NCBI GenBank assembly: GCA_003612515.1
Contig: RAZB01000003.1
Location: 62,001 to 126,000 of the forward strand
Origin: a bacterium D16-34
Lineage (GTDB): Bacteria; Actinomycetota; Coriobacteriia; Coriobacteriales; Eggerthellaceae
Length of the DNA stretch: 64,000 bases
Direction: 5' to 3'
Below the pieces are notes generated by a model that was not told the origin of the DNA, searched no databases, and saw only the letters and a program-made list of their open reading frames with translations. Shown here in pieces: positions 61,905 to 64,000 of this stretch (position 1 is its first letter; each line of letters starts with the position of its first letter). Position numbers and translations under genes: made by a program.

Positions 61905-63875
61905 ATGTGCGGCATCTGCGGATTTACTCATGCAACACAAGAGGATCAGCCCATTGTATGTGCAATGTGCGACATTATGGCTCACCGAGGTCCTGATGGC
62001 GAAGGATGCTACCTTGACCAAGGTATCGCACTTGGGCATCGCCGCCTTTCACTCATTGACCTTGCAGGTGGCAATCAACCGATGGTTCGCAAAGATGCCA
62101 ATCACCACTCTCAAATCACCTCTCCTGCCCTCGACAAAAATGGACAGCCGTGCGCTGGAGGCAAAGATGCTGCTGCCAAAGGAGACTTCGCTATCGTTTT
62201 CAACGGCGAAATCTATAACTACCAAGACTTACGCGCAGAGCTTAAAGCACTCGGCTGGGCGTTCGAGACCAATTCGGATACCGAAGTTTTGCTCGTAGGT
62301 TACCTTGCGTGGGGCGAGAAAGTCCTCGATAAGCTGCGTGGCATGTTTGCGTTTGCCATCTGGGACAAACACTCACGCGAGCTGTTCTGCGCACGTGACT
62401 TCTTTGGCATCAAGCCGTTTTACTATACGCTTATTAACGAACAGTTTATTTTTGCTTCAGAGATCAAATGCATTCTTGAGCATCCTGCCTATGAGCGCAA
62501 ACTCAACGAAGCGGCTCTTGAGCAATACCTGTGCTTCCAATTCTCGGCGCTCGATGAGACCTTTTTTGAAGGCATCTACAAATTACCCCCTGCACACTGT
62601 CTCAAAGTTGATGAAGCAGGCAATATGCAGATGCGCCGTTACTGGATTCCCACCTATGACTTTAATACGACTCGCTCTTTAGACGACACTGTTGATGCAA
62701 TTGATGAGGCAGTTCATGAATCTGTTCGCTACCACAACGTTGCCGATGTTGAGGTTGGTTCGTTTTTATCAAGCGGTATTGATTCAAGCTACATGGCTGC
62801 CTGCCTTGCTCAAGAAAATCCTGACATCAAGACGTTTACGGTCGGCTTCTCTGAATATGTTGGAGAGCGAGATGAAATTTCGTGGGCACAAGAACTTGCC
62901 GTGGATCTGGGGATCTCAAATGACTCCAAACACATTTCTGAGGCTGAATATTGGGAGAGTTTGCCGCGCGTTCAGTGGCATATGGACGAACCCTCAGCCG
63001 ATCCGTCTGCCGTAGCGCTGTATTTCGTCGATCAACTTGCCGCAAAGCAAGTAAAAGCAGTGCTTTCAGGCGAAGGCGCCGACGAGTTTTTTGCAGGGTA
63101 TCGCATTTATCAAACACCATTTTCTAACGCAAAACTTGGCTGGCTTCCCAAGCCTGTACTGCGCGCAGCGTCAAAAGCTGCCCGCAAGCTGGGAATTCGC
63201 GGAGCAAACTATCTCAAACGCGCCAGCGAATCAGCGAAGGATTGGTACTACACCAACGCAAATGGTGTAGCCTTTAGCCCCGCTGAGCGTGAGCGTCTGC
63301 GCAAGGGTAAACGCAAACCACACGCATCAGTGCCCCCTACCCCTCAAATGCTGACGGCACCATACTATGCCGAGGTGGCCACCTTAGATGAGACAACGCA
63401 AATGCAGTATGTCGATCTGTATTTTTGGCTTGTTGGCGACATTTTGCTCAAGACCGACAAGATGTCTATGGCGCACTCGCTTGAAAGCCGCGTTCCCTTT
63501 TTGGACAAAGGGGTGTTTGACATTTCGCGCACCATCCCCACTTCACTCAAGCTCAATGCCACACAGACAAAAATTCCTCTGCGCGAAGCATCTGAGCACG
63601 TAATTCCTCATGATTGGGCGCAAAAAGAAAAGCTTGGTTTTCCGGTGCCTGTTGTAAATTGGCTTCGCCAAGATCAGTACTACAACCAGGTCAAAGCAGC
63701 TTTTACCGACGAGATTGCTGAGCAGTTTTTCAACACAGACGAGTTGGTGGCTCTCCTTGATGAGCACAAAGCAGGAGCAGACAGGTCTAGAAAGATCTGG
63801 ATCATTTACATGTTTTTGATGTGGTACAAGATCTATTTTGTAGAAAAATGCGTGCCAGCAAAGCCTACTGCCTAG
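61905..63875 (+). CDS. asnB: Asparagine synthase (glutamine-hydrolysing) family, second paralog
   Basis: A 656-residue paralog of the protein at 444-2408. Cys2 (MCGICGFTH), FNGEIYNYQDL, SDTEVLLVGYLAWG and SGEGADEFFAGY are present. Two differences stand out. An insertion of ~25 residues (VRKDANHHSQ...GGKDAAAKGD) breaks the glutaminase domain just before the FNGEIYN strand, and the PP-loop reads SSGIDSS instead of SGGIDSS. It is strongly expressed-looking (AAGGAGAT eight bases before the ATG). Which of the two makes free asparagine cannot be decided from sequence. Confidence 0.9.
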   Translation: MCGICGFTHATQEDQPIVCAMCDIMAHRGPDGEGCYLDQGIALGHRRLSLIDLAGGNQPMVRKDANHHSQITSPALDKNGQPCAGGKDAAAKGDFAIVFNGEIYNYQDLRAELKALGWAFETNSDTEVLLVGYLAWGEKVLDKLRGMFAFAIWDKHSRELFCARDFFGIKPFYYTLINEQFIFASEIKCILEHPAYERKLNEAALEQYLCFQFSALDETFFEGIYKLPPAHCLKVDEAGNMQMRRYWIPTYDFNTTRSLDDTVDAIDEAVHESVRYHNVADVEVGSFLSSGIDSSYMAACLAQENPDIKTFTVGFSEYVGERDEISWAQELAVDLGISNDSKHISEAEYWESLPRVQWHMDEPSADPSAVALYFVDQLAAKQVKAVLSGEGADEFFAGYRIYQTPFSNAKLGWLPKPVLRAASKAARKLGIRGANYLKRASESAKDWYYTNANGVAFSPAERERLRKGKRKPHASVPPTPQMLTAPYYAEVATLDETTQMQYVDLYFWLVGDILLKTDKMSMAHSLESRVPFLDKGVFDISRTIPTSLKLNATQTKIPLREASEHVIPHDWAQKEKLGFPVPVVNWLRQDQYYNQVKAAFTDEIAEQFFNTDELVALLDEHKAGADRSRKIWIIYMFLMWYKIYFVEKCVPAKPTA

Positions 63876-63904
63876 CCTTACCAGCAAACAACTTTGCACA
63901 CATG

Positions 63905-64000
63905 CTATACCAAGCGAGACGCCTTAACCGACACCAAGTGTCCCATTTCGTCTTGGAATACACAAAGAGCACCATCGCGGCTTTCATAGAGGTGATGAAA
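63905..64000 (-). CDS. Unknown protein, C-terminal fragment
   Basis: An open frame enters from the window end and stops with TAG at 63905-63907, giving 31 residues (FHHLYESRDGALCVFQDEMG and on to KASRLV). The composition is protein-like and the stop lies 29 bases from the convergent asnB stop, where a gene end is expected. No family is recognised. Confidence 0.45.
   Translation of the reverse strand, partial: FHHLYESRDGALCVFQDEMGHLVSVKASRLV

Noticed and set aside
1-64000. Search for CRISPR arrays, insertion sequences, phage genes and rRNA
   Set aside because: No regularly spaced repeats, transposase, integrase or phage structural genes, and no rRNA sequence, were recognised.

Overview
The window is a stretch of a low-to-mid GC (roughly half, judged by eye) Gram-positive anaerobe chromosome. 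The gene content points to the actinobacterial class Coriobacteriia (Atopobiaceae/Eggerthellaceae type): pyruvate:ferredoxin oxidoreductase, a Tat-exported FMN/FAD reductase lipoprotein, an actinobacterial-type class Ic aspartate aminotransferase, a permease-ATPase fusion of the actinobacterial/SatC kind, a FeoA-FeoB fusion and CW-repeat surface proteins. This assignment is inference from gene content; no rRNA gene is present to confirm it.

Layout. 1-4.7 kb: the end of a MurJ-like flippase gene, a glutamine-dependent asparagine synthetase family gene divergent from an ATP-grasp carboxylate-amine ligase (possibly cell-wall cross-bridge genes), and map. 4.8-9.4 kb (minus strand): a translation unit read tRNA-Tyr, tRNA-Thr, tRNA-Met, tuf, rpmG, tRNA-Trp, secE, nusG, rplK, rplA, from one near-consensus promoter. 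9.5-23.7 kb: a deoxyinosine/uracil-type DNA glycosylase, a secreted NlpC/P60 hydrolase, PutP, an aminotransferase, the giant helicase Lhr, an unknown protein with an internal duplication, a fumarate-reductase-like flavoprotein and a GNAT enzyme. 23.7-27.3 kb: nifJ.

27.6-39.5 kb is a complete catabolic block for sialic acid. It holds an ABC transporter of SatABCD architecture (binding protein, permease, permease-ATPase fusion, ATPase), N-acetylneuraminate lyase, an AGE-type epimerase, a ROK-like kinase, and the convergent nagA and nagB. Together they take sialic acid to fructose-6-phosphate through ManNAc, GlcNAc, GlcNAc-6-P and GlcN-6-P. The transporter and lyase units each carry a matching TATAC-N7-GT(A/G)TA dyad upstream, a candidate shared operator. 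No sialidase and no regulator gene lie in the window.

39.5-45.3 kb holds a membrane glycosyltransferase-like protein, adk, a secreted papain-fold peptidase with cell-wall-binding repeats, and an unknown anchored protein resembling that peptidase's pro-region. The last two sit between secY and adk, which are usually adjacent. 45.4-54.5 kb is the ribosomal-protein operon rplB to secY (18 genes, minus strand). It starts at rplB with its own strong promoter and a long leader, with rpsJ-rplC-rplD-rplW missing upstream. Several of its intergenic gaps contain hairpins. 54.6-64 kb: a short LarE-like protein, a ferredoxin-type aldo/keto reductase, ychF, an NSS transporter, feoAB, a second asparagine synthetase paralog, and the end of an unknown gene.

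No CRISPR array, insertion sequence or prophage was seen.
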